A stretch of 59,479 nucleotides of DNA. It comes from Chloroflexota bacterium. Its GTDB lineage: Bacteria; Chloroflexota; Limnocylindria; Limnocylindrales; CSP1-4. Both the position numbers and the translations under genes were made by a program. The notes beneath the pieces are model-generated. The model saw nothing but the letters and a program-made list of their open reading frames with translations. It ran no database searches and was not told where the DNA came from. Below are positions 24,947 through 31,823 of the stretch, piece by piece. The stretch lies in the NCBI GenBank assembly GCA_021787395.1, contig JAJYLZ010000018.1:1-59479 (forward strand). The letters run 5' to 3'. How positions within the stretch are numbered: position 1 is the stretch's first letter; every line of letters starts with the position of its first letter.

Positions 24947-25100
24947 CACTGTGCAACTGACGATGTCTGGTCACACCGTGGCCCGGTCTTCAGGTGCAGT
25001 CTCCCAGATGGAGTCTGGCCGCCGCCGGCCTGAACGGTGCGGGCGGTCGAAGTTGCGGAAGTCCTCCCACCCCTGGAGCCGCTCGGCGAACAGGCCCGAC

Positions 25101-26117
25101 TCAGCGGTCGATCACCACGATGTCGCCGGAAGAGATCGGCAGGCTGTCCGGCACTCCGAAGCCGTCCGTGCCGCAGTCCGGTTGACCGTTCCCGATGATC
25201 ATGCCGTCGGGACCGTCACTGACCATGATCGTGAAGTGGCTGTCGAGGGAGGCAGGATCGGCGCCCTCGATCTGGCCGCCAAAGACGCCGACGTTGCCCT
25301 TCACCCAACCGCAATCGACATCCCCGGCGACCGGGAAACCCGTGTTGGACATCAGAGTGGACTCAAAGCGCCCTGAGGTACTCCCGGATGGGCTGATGAC
25401 GACGCGAAAGTCGAAGGTCGTGTTGTTGCGAACGCCCGATCCCATGATCATGTCGGCGCCGTCGCCACGCGGAACACCGGGCATCGCGTCCCGGAAGACC
25501 CCGAGACCCCAGCCGATGGCGGCGAACGTCGGCGACTCGAGGGCGACTCCATCGATCCAGAGACTGGCCGTTGCGGGTCGCGTTCGGGTGACGGTGTTCG
25601 CGCATTGAGGCAGGTCCTCCGGCTGGCACGAGAGCTCGCGAAACGGCTCCAATCGTCCAGTCGCTGTCGCCTCGAAGGCAACGGTCATGGATCCGGGGAC
25701 CGGCTGCGAGACCACGCCATCCGTCCATGTCCAGGTGAAGGTTGGGACGGTGATCGCCTGGAGCGACGCCGCGTCGAGCGACGGGGAGAAGTGTGCGTCG
25801 CCCGCGGAGCAGTCGTATGCCGCTGTCTGTCGGAGCAGCTCGCCGGCCACGCCACTCGGCTCTGGTACGTAGATCGTGGATGTGACCCAGAAACAACGCG
25901 AGCTCGATCGATTCGCGGAGCCCAGGGTGCGCTGCTCAGAGAGGTTGATCGACACTTGCTGATGAGCGTCCGCGTGACTGCCGAACCAGAATGGGCCGGT
26001 CAGCCATGACGCGTACGCGTACGCGCCCTGCCCGACCGAGGTTGTCGCCGAGGCGGCGGTCCCGAGTGTCCCCGCCAAGAGCGTCGCGGCGAGAAGACCC
26101 ACGACGAAGGCTCGCAT
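25101..26117 (-). CDS. Secreted protein of unknown function, beta-rich
   Basis: This 338-residue protein is not recognised. A signal peptide (MRAFVVGLLAATLLAGTLGT) is followed by a mature region rich in Ser/Thr/Val with even spacing typical of beta sandwiches. Six Cys residues stand in likely pairs (SSRCFWV, AYDCSAG, ELSCQPEDLPQCAN, VDCGWV, PDCGTDG). Codon use is visibly less GC-extreme than in the flanks, with more A/T at third positions, which hints at recent transfer. GGGAGGGTGGGG precedes ATG 26117. It stands alone between the oxidoreductase and the sugar-acid operon. Confidence 0.78.
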   Translation of the reverse strand: MRAFVVGLLAATLLAGTLGTAASATTSVGQGAYAYASWLTGPFWFGSHADAHQQVSINLSEQRTLGSANRSSSRCFWVTSTIYVPEPSGVAGELLRQTAAYDCSAGDAHFSPSLDAASLQAITVPTFTWTWTDGVVSQPVPGSMTVAFEATATGRLEPFRELSCQPEDLPQCANTVTRTRPATASLWIDGVALESPTFAAIGWGLGVFRDAMPGVPRGDGADMIMGSGVRNNTTFDFRVVISPSGSTSGRFESTLMSNTGFPVAGDVDCGWVKGNVGVFGGQIEGADPASLDSHFTIMVSDGPDGMIIGNGQPDCGTDGFGVPDSLPISSGDIVVIDR

Positions 26118-26566
26118 CCCCACCCTCCCGGGACGCCCTGCAGGTGGCCCGCCATTGGTGACGCGACCATGTCCCGATCGGCCCACCGGAGGGTCTCCCC
26201 ATCCCCGGGCGGTCTGCGCGGACACGCTGCGACCGCCACCACCACGAGGCGCAAGCATGGTCGGCGGCCGCAATTCGGAGATCAAGGACTCTTTGTCACG
26301 AACCCCGTCAGTAGCGGGCGGCCATCGGTGGCTACGACACAGCCGCACCCTCGAGGGCGTCGGCCCGGACGATCCTCGTTCGGGGCGCGACGCGCGCCAG
26401 GGTGCGCCCTCGACCGCGGCGGCGAGTCCCGGCCGTTCCCTGCACCATCGTGTTCGAGGTGCGTGAGAGCGCTCCCACGACCAGTTGGCGTGTGCGTCCT
26501 GGCCCCGGGGCCGGCGCGCAGACGCGTGGCGCGACACCCCTACCTGCAGACTGGAGGTTCCGCCCC
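26118..26566. other. Long intergenic stretch
   Basis: This 449-bp gap lies between the divergent secreted-protein gene and the sugar-acid operon. Apart from ribosome-binding sites at both edges, only a loose inverted repeat (CGAGGGCG ... CGCCCTCG, about 26349-26415) was noticed. No gene is supported. Confidence 0.5.
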
Positions 26567-27484
26567 GTGGACAGACCCGCCGGCCCGCTCCCCCATCACG
26601 TCCTGGTCACCGGTGCTGCCGGCCTGCTGGGCCGGGCGGTCATGGACCAGCTGCGGGGGCTCGGCGTCGGGGTGACGGCGATGCTCCACCGGCCGGGCGA
26701 GGTGGAGGCCGACCGTGTCGTCGTCGGCGACATGGCCGACGCGGCATTCGTCCGCGATGCGGTCGAGGGGGCGGACGCCGTCGTCCACTGCGCGGCGCTC
26801 AAGGCGCCGATGATGGGCACCGCCGAGGCCGTCTTCTGCGGCAACGTGACGGGGACGTTCACGGTGCTCGAGCAGGCCGGCCAGGCGGGGGTCCGCCGGG
26901 CTGTCGTCTCGAGCAGCTACTCGGTCCTCGGCCTGACCTTCTCGCCGGTGATGCGCCATCCGGCCTACCTGCCGATCGACGAGCAGGTCCCGCTCCAGGT
27001 CGAGGACCCCTACGCCCACTCCAAGCAGGTCGACGAGCTGACCTCCGAGTTCATGGCCAAGCGGCACGGCATGAACGTGGTCGCCCTCCGGCTGCCGTTC
27101 CTGGGCGGCATCGGCGACACGATCCCGAGGCGTGCCGAGCGGATCGCGGCCGATCCCGGGTTCGGCACCGCGGCACGGGAGTTCTGGACGTACCTCGAGA
27201 CCCGCGACGCGGCGAGGGCCTGTGTCCTGGCGCTGACCGAACCGCCGGCGGGCTGCCACGTCGTCACGGTCGCCGCCCCCAACACCCTGGCGCCGTACCC
27301 GACCGAGCAGCTGATCGCCGCCTATCACCCAGACGTGCCGCGGCGGCAGGCCTTTCCCGGCCGGACCGCGCCGTTCGACCTCTCCCGGGCGCGCGACCTG
27401 CTCCACTTCCAGGCCGAGATCCTGTGGGAGGAGGCCGTGCGGGACTTCGATCCCGCCCTGGCCAGGCGAGCCACGGATGGCTGA
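26567..27484 (+). CDS. NAD-dependent epimerase/dehydratase family protein (uronate-dehydrogenase-like?)
   Basis: This 305-residue extended short-chain dehydrogenase has the glycine motif VTGAAGLLG at residues 13-21, then VVVGDMADAAFVRDAVEGAD, SSSYSVLG and the catalytic YAHSK near 149. The SDR fold oxidises or epimerises sugars. GTG 26567 is chosen because CTGGAGG lies nine bases upstream and the Rossmann start then falls at the usual distance. Twenty-one bases separate it from the SMP-30 lactonase gene, with the ManD-like gene next. In uronate pathways the same order of steps is dehydrogenase, lactonase, dehydratase, so oxidation of a uronate or aldose to a lactone is the best inference. Plain epimerase activity remains possible. 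Confidence 0.85.
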   Translation: MDRPAGPLPHHVLVTGAAGLLGRAVMDQLRGLGVGVTAMLHRPGEVEADRVVVGDMADAAFVRDAVEGADAVVHCAALKAPMMGTAEAVFCGNVTGTFTVLEQAGQAGVRRAVVSSSYSVLGLTFSPVMRHPAYLPIDEQVPLQVEDPYAHSKQVDELTSEFMAKRHGMNVVALRLPFLGGIGDTIPRRAERIAADPGFGTAAREFWTYLETRDAARACVLALTEPPAGCHVVTVAAPNTLAPYPTEQLIAAYHPDVPRRQAFPGRTAPFDLSRARDLLHFQAEILWEEAVRDFDPALARRATDG

Positions 27485-27505
27485 CCCGGCCGGAACCCGG
27501 AGGTA

Positions 27506-28402
27506 GTGCGGATCGTGCCCAGGAACCTCGACGCCTCGCTGCTGGTCGATGCCCGGGCCTCGCTCGGCGAGGCGCCCCAGTGGGATTCGGTTCAGGGCGG
27601 CCTGGTCTGGGTGGACATCGTGACTGGCGTCGTGTACCTGACCGCGGGCTCCGGCGAGGGGCGGGCCGCGTTCGAGATCGGCCACGCGGTCGGGGCCGCG
27701 ATGCCCGCCGACGAGGGCGGCTGGCTGCTCGCCGATGCGCTCGGCTTCGGCCGGCGCGGGGCCGACGGCCTGAGGACGGCGCTGCTGGACGTGCTGGCGG
27801 ATCGGCCAAACCTGCGCTTCAACGACGCCAAGTGCGACCCGGCGGGACGGGCGTGGGCGGGCACGGTCTCGTCCGGCATGTCGCCCGGGACGGGAGCGCT
27901 GTACCGGCTCGACCCGGGCCTGACCGCAACGCCCGCGGTAGACGGGCTGACCGTCTCCAACGGCCTCGGCTGGAGTCCGGACGGCCGCACAATGTGGCTG
28001 GCGGACTCGGCAGACCGCTGCATCTGGGCGTTCGACTACGAGCCGGCGACCGGGGAGCTCTCGGCCCGCCGCCCGGGCGTTTGGCTGCAGGAGACGGCCG
28101 GCAAGGCGGACGGCCTGTGCGTCGACGACGCGGGGGCGCTGTGGGTGGGCCTGTGGGGCGGCGGGGCCATCCACCGCTACACCCCCGACGGCCGCCTCGA
28201 CACGGTCGTGCGGGTGCCGGCCAGCCAGGTCACGAGCTGCGCCTTCGGTGGGCCGGACGGATCCACGCTGTTCATCACGACCGCGCGGGTCGGGCTCGCC
28301 GAGGACGCCCTCGCGCGCGAACCGCTCGCGGGCGGCCTGTTCGTCGTCGAGCCCGGCGTGACCGGGCCGGCAGCGACGCCGTGGCGGCCGGAGCCGCGTT
28401 GA
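27506..28402 (+). CDS. SMP-30/gluconolactonase/LRE family lactonase
   Basis: This 298-residue six-bladed beta-propeller lactonase has the SMP-30 metal-site pattern. The first Glu lies in SLGEAPQWD, Asn in the RFNDAKCDPAGRAWAG stretch and LTVSNGLGWSPDG, and Asp in KADGLCVDDAGALWVG. Family enzymes hydrolyse sugar lactones with a divalent metal. GTG 27506 follows CGGAGGTA. It lies between the SDR dehydrogenase and ManD-like genes, which fits opening of an aldonolactone or aldarolactone made by the first enzyme. It has no signal peptide, so it acts in the cytoplasm. Confidence 0.92.
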   Translation: MRIVPRNLDASLLVDARASLGEAPQWDSVQGGLVWVDIVTGVVYLTAGSGEGRAAFEIGHAVGAAMPADEGGWLLADALGFGRRGADGLRTALLDVLADRPNLRFNDAKCDPAGRAWAGTVSSGMSPGTGALYRLDPGLTATPAVDGLTVSNGLGWSPDGRTMWLADSADRCIWAFDYEPATGELSARRPGVWLQETAGKADGLCVDDAGALWVGLWGGGAIHRYTPDGRLDTVVRVPASQVTSCAFGGPDGSTLFITTARVGLAEDALAREPLAGGLFVVEPGVTGPAATPWRPEPR

Positions 28403-28454
28403 CCACGATCGCCCGGGGCCGACAGGCTCCCGGCAAGCCAGGAGGGCAGGCGTG

Positions 28455-29768
28455 ATGTCGGAGACCGCTGATCCCCGCGCAGGGTCCGGGGACGTCCGGC
28501 CCTGGGAGCCGTGCTCCAGCCTGCCGCCGGTGACCATCACCGACGTCAAGGCGATCTGCACCGCGCCCGACGGCATCCGGCTCGTGGTGGTGAAGGTCGA
28601 GACCAGCGACGCGGGGCTGTACGGCGTCGGCTGCGCCACGTTCACCCAGCGCCCGCTCGCAGTCGTGGCCGCGATCGAGCACTACCTCAAGCCGTTCCTC
28701 GTCGGCCGGGACCCGGACGACATCGAGGACATCTGGCAGGCGTCGTTCGTCAGCTCGTACTGGCGCGGCGGCCCGGTGCTCAACAACGCCATGTCGGGCG
28801 TGGACGAGGCCCTGTGGGACATCAAGGGCAAGCGGGCCGGGATGCCGGTGTACCAGCTGCTCGGCGGGCGGGTTCGCCGGGCGGCCGACGTCTACGTCCA
28901 CGCCAACGGCCGGGACGTGGACGAGCTCGAGGACCGGGTCCGCGCGTTCATGGCTGACGGCTTCCGCCACATCCGGTGCCAGATCGACGTGCCCGGCTAC
29001 GCGACCTACGGACGCGGCAGCGCCGACCCGTCAGCGACGGGCACGCGGGAGGCGGCCGCGGATCGGCTGGCGAGGCACCAGAACCCCTGGGAGCCCGGGC
29101 CGTACTGCCGGGTCGTCCCGCGCATGTTCGAGGCGATCCGGGCCCGGGTCGGCGATGACGTCGAGCTCCTGCACGACGTGCATGAGCGGGTGCCGCCGAT
29201 CATGGCGGTCCAGCTGGCCAAGGACCTGGAGCCGTACCGGCTGTTCTTCCTCGAGGACGTCTTCGCGCCCGAGGACCAGGAGTACTTCCGCCTGCTCCGG
29301 CCGCAGGTCAGCACGCCCCTCGCGATGGGCGAGCTGTACGTCAGCCAGGCCGAGTACGTGCCGCTCATCAGGGACCGCCTGATCGACTTCATCCGGGTGC
29401 ACATCTCGGACATCGGCGGGATCACGCCGGCCCGGAAGCTCGCGGCCTTCGCGGAGGTGCTCGGGGTCCGGACGGCGTGGCACGGGCCGGGCGACGTCTC
29501 GCCCGTCGGGCACGCCGCGAACCTCCACCTGGACCTCGCCGCGAGCAACTTCGGGATCCAGGAGGCCTACCTGTTCCCGGAGCGGACGCGGGAGGTCTTC
29601 CCGGGCTGCCCGGAGATCCGCGACGGCGCCATGTGGGCCGACGACCGGCCGGGCCTCGGCATCGACATCGACGAGGCGGCGGCCGCGAAGTACCCGTTCC
29701 CGGACCACGCCTACAACGGCGCCTGGCCCGAGATCCGGCGCGCGGACGGGACGGTGATCCGGCCGTGA
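28455..29768 (+). CDS. Enolase-superfamily D-mannonate dehydratase-like protein (RspA/ManD)
   Basis: This 437-residue sugar-acid dehydratase is closest by pattern to the ManD/RspA subgroup. The subgroup's active-site set is complete: IRCQIDVPGYATYGRG (Arg and Tyr of the N-side), Asp and His in LLHDVHERV near 241-243, Glu in FLEDVF near 265, Glu in MGELY near 291, and His in AWHGPGDVSP near 341. Members either dehydrate D-mannonate or D-gluconate to 2-keto-3-deoxygluconate or are nearly inactive. AGGAGGGCAGG precedes; a GTG sits directly before the chosen ATG. It ends the three-gene set. No KDG kinase, aldolase or transporter follows. Confidence 0.92.
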   Translation: MSETADPRAGSGDVRPWEPCSSLPPVTITDVKAICTAPDGIRLVVVKVETSDAGLYGVGCATFTQRPLAVVAAIEHYLKPFLVGRDPDDIEDIWQASFVSSYWRGGPVLNNAMSGVDEALWDIKGKRAGMPVYQLLGGRVRRAADVYVHANGRDVDELEDRVRAFMADGFRHIRCQIDVPGYATYGRGSADPSATGTREAAADRLARHQNPWEPGPYCRVVPRMFEAIRARVGDDVELLHDVHERVPPIMAVQLAKDLEPYRLFFLEDVFAPEDQEYFRLLRPQVSTPLAMGELYVSQAEYVPLIRDRLIDFIRVHISDIGGITPARKLAAFAEVLGVRTAWHGPGDVSPVGHAANLHLDLAASNFGIQEAYLFPERTREVFPGCPEIRDGAMWADDRPGLGIDIDEAAAAKYPFPDHAYNGAWPEIRRADGTVIRP

Positions 29769-29820
29769 CCGGGGCGGGCGCGTCGACGACCGGCTGAGGC
29801 CGCCCGAGGCCGTCGCGAGC

Positions 29821-29945
29821 GCGATGTCCAGCTCGGCGGGCGGAACCCCCGCTCGAGGTGCCTCAGCGGCGGGCTGGCGGCGTCGTGCGGTCGCGCAGGC
29901 CCACGCTGATCGGGCTCGGCCTCCGCAGCCTCGGGCCGAGGCGAG
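29821..29945 (-). pseudogene. Relic of an S9 peptidase gene 3' end
   Basis: This short stretch matches the 3' end and downstream flank of the intact S9 peptidase gene at 38372-38640. The first 19 bases are identical, then 18 identical bases over the stop codon, then 55 of 60 positions (29876-29935 against 38581-38640). A 153-base (51-codon) segment is missing in frame, so the relic would still read ...ISVGLRDRTTPP-ARR-stop. The catalytic Asp block is kept but the catalytic His block is lost. Nothing upstream matches. It lies just past the end of the ABC operon. Confidence 0.8.
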
Positions 29946-29996
29946 GTCGCGCGGGACGGCACTGCGCGGCGGTCGGGGCCGTGGCGGGAGAACGGC

Positions 29997-30734
29997 TCAG
30001 CCGCCTCCGTCCACGACCTGGCCGTCCCGCAGCTCGACGACGCGGTCGGCGAGGTCGATCAGCATCGGGTCGTGGGTCGCCACGATCGCGGTCACGCCCT
30101 CGCTCCGGACGAGGTGGCTGATGAGGGCCATGATGCTGCGCCCGGTGAGGGAGTCCAGCTGCCCGGTGGGCTCGTCGGCGAGCAGGAGCGCGGGACGGTT
30201 GGCGAGCGCGCGGGCGATCGCGACGCGCTGCTGCTCGCCGCCCGAGAGCTCGTAGGGCCGGTGCTCGCCGCGCCCTCCGAGGCCGACGAGGTCGAGCAGC
30301 TCGCGGATGCGCTCATCGCGTTCGCGGGGCCCGGTCTGCACGAGGCGCATGGGGACTTCGACGTTCTCGGCGGCGGACAGGATGGGCAGCAGGCCGAACG
30401 TCTGGAACACGAACCCGACGCGCCGCCGCCGGAAGTCCACGAGCGCGGACTCGGCCAGTTCCGACACCGGCAGGCCGTCCACGACGACGCTGCCGCGGGT
30501 CGGCCGGTCCAGGGCGCCGACGAGTGAGAGGAGGGTCGTCTTGCCCGACCCGGATCGACCCCGGATGGCGACCAGCTGGCCTCGGCCCACTCGGAGGGTC
30601 ACGTCGCGCAGGGCATGGACGGTGCCGCCCTGGGTGCGGTAGTCGCGGGCGAGCTCGGTCGTCTCGACCATGGGCGCGGATGGCGCGGCGTCGGCCGCGG
30701 GCCCCGACGGCATCGCCGGTCGGACGTCGGTCAT
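29997..30734 (-). CDS. LolD/MacB-type ABC transporter ATP-binding protein
   Basis: This 245-residue ATPase pairs with FtsX-type permeases. Walker A is GRSGSGKTT, the Q-loop is RRVGFVFQTFGLLPIL, the signature is LSGGEQQR, Walker B is ALLLADEPTGQLDS and the switch is ATHDP. LolD/MacB/FtsE-family ATPases drive export or extraction of lipoproteins, antibiotics or peptides rather than import. ATG 30734 overlaps the stop of the preceding ATPase by four bases. It is the last gene of a four-gene operon containing two permeases and two ATPases. The N-terminal 20 residues are Ala/Pro-rich and unusual. Confidence 0.93.
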   Translation of the reverse strand: MTDVRPAMPSGPAADAAPSAPMVETTELARDYRTQGGTVHALRDVTLRVGRGQLVAIRGRSGSGKTTLLSLVGALDRPTRGSVVVDGLPVSELAESALVDFRRRRVGFVFQTFGLLPILSAAENVEVPMRLVQTGPRERDERIRELLDLVGLGGRGEHRPYELSGGEQQRVAIARALANRPALLLADEPTGQLDSLTGRSIMALISHLVRSEGVTAIVATHDPMLIDLADRVVELRDGQVVDGGG

Positions 30735-31807
30735 CGCTCGCCCCCCTCGCCCTCGTCCCCGGGCCCAGCGGCCTCGCGGGCCCCGCCGGCCGCCAGCTCC
30801 TCGGCCCCCTCGTCGTCCGCGGGCGCCCGATCCGACCACACGCTGATGTGGTCGGGCTCGAGCGCGAGGCGGACCCGGCGCTCGAGGCCCAGCGCCTCGA
30901 CGTGGCTGGGCGGCAGCTGCAGGCGCCCCGCCCGGTCGAGGACCGCATACTCCTCGCTGATGACGTGGCTGTCCCCGTGGTGGGGGGCGCCGTGTCGACG
31001 GAGCGTCTCGCTGCTCGTCCTCCCGTCGCGGATCGCGATCACGCGGCTCACCTGGTCGCTCACGAGCTGGTCGTGGGTCACGACGACGATCGTCGTTCCC
31101 AGCTCGCGGTTCACGGTCCGCAGGAGGTCGAACACCTCGTGTGCGCTGGCCGTGTCGAGCTCGCCGGTCGGCTCGTCGGCCAGCAGCACCGCCGGATCGT
31201 TGGCGAGCGCCACGGCGATCGCGACGCGCTGCTGCTCGCCGCCGGAGAGGGCCTCGGGCCGGTGGTCGGCGCGTGCCGTCAGTCCGACCTGTGCGAGGAG
31301 GGCGCCAGCCCGCTCGGCGCGCTGGCGGCGGCCGGTGCCGTTGAGGGTCATCGGGAGCTCGACATTCTGGCGTGCCGTGAGGTAGGGGAACAGGTTGCGG
31401 GCCGTCTGCTGCCAGACGAAGCCGACGACGCGCCGCCGGTAGGCCGTCCGCTCGCGGCGGCCCATGCCGCCCAGAACGTGGCCCGCCACCACCGCCCGCC
31501 CGGCCGTCGGCACGTCGAACCCGCCGAGGATGTTCAGCAGCGTGCTCTTGCCGCTGCCCGACGAGCCGACCAGGGCCACGAACTCGCCCCGGTCCACGAG
31601 CAGGTCGAGGCCCTGGAGGGCGACGACCTCGAGGTTCGCGACCGCATAGATCCTCACGAGGTTGTCGCACACGATGAGCGCGTCGGCGGGATCGGCATGG
31701 CGGGACGGCGCCGAGGCGGTGCGCGGGCCCCTGCCCCCGGGGGCGCCGCCGCCGGGGGGCACGCCGGGTCGCTGCGGCGCGGACTCACGCGACACGGGCT
31801 GGTTCAT
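30731..31807 (-). CDS. LolD-type ABC ATPase with AbrB-like C-terminal domain
   Basis: This 358-residue ATPase has Walker A GSSGSGKST, signature LSGGEQQR, Walker B VLLADEPTGELDTA and switch VTHDQ. After the ATPase core (ending near IAIRDGRTSSETL) comes an extension of about 85 residues. That extension contains AVLDRAGRLQLPPSHVEALG followed by LERRVRLALEPDHISVW, the pattern of an AbrB/MazE swapped-hairpin domain. An acidic tail of about 40 residues follows. ATG 31807 has GGATGGAG at ideal spacing; ATG 31822 is the alternative. The first choice leaves 16 bases after the permease stop. The AbrB-like piece could mediate dimerisation or regulation. Confidence 0.88.
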   Translation of the reverse strand: MNQPVSRESAPQRPGVPPGGGAPGGRGPRTASAPSRHADPADALIVCDNLVRIYAVANLEVVALQGLDLLVDRGEFVALVGSSGSGKSTLLNILGGFDVPTAGRAVVAGHVLGGMGRRERTAYRRRVVGFVWQQTARNLFPYLTARQNVELPMTLNGTGRRQRAERAGALLAQVGLTARADHRPEALSGGEQQRVAIAVALANDPAVLLADEPTGELDTASAHEVFDLLRTVNRELGTTIVVVTHDQLVSDQVSRVIAIRDGRTSSETLRRHGAPHHGDSHVISEEYAVLDRAGRLQLPPSHVEALGLERRVRLALEPDHISVWSDRAPADDEGAEELAAGGAREAAGPGDEGEGGER

Positions 31808-31823
31808 GCGGTCTCCATCCATG

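Noticed and set aside
24931..24948. Third near-copy of the tRNA-Arg end (15 of 18 positions)
   Set aside because: The similar part is one arm of a perfect 9-bp GC hairpin (24921-24946) after an oxidoreductase gene, so the likeness to a GC-rich acceptor stem is easily chance. It is not used as an island edge.
26485..28455. Long plus-strand frame covering the SDR and SMP-30 genes
   Set aside because: Composition is Arg/Gly-rich and it crosses two well-supported genes in another frame.
29997..31670. A single long minus-strand frame through both ATP-binding genes
   Set aside because: The upstream half is a shadow of the larger ATPase in another frame; the real gene is 29997-30734 with its own ATPA overlap-type start.
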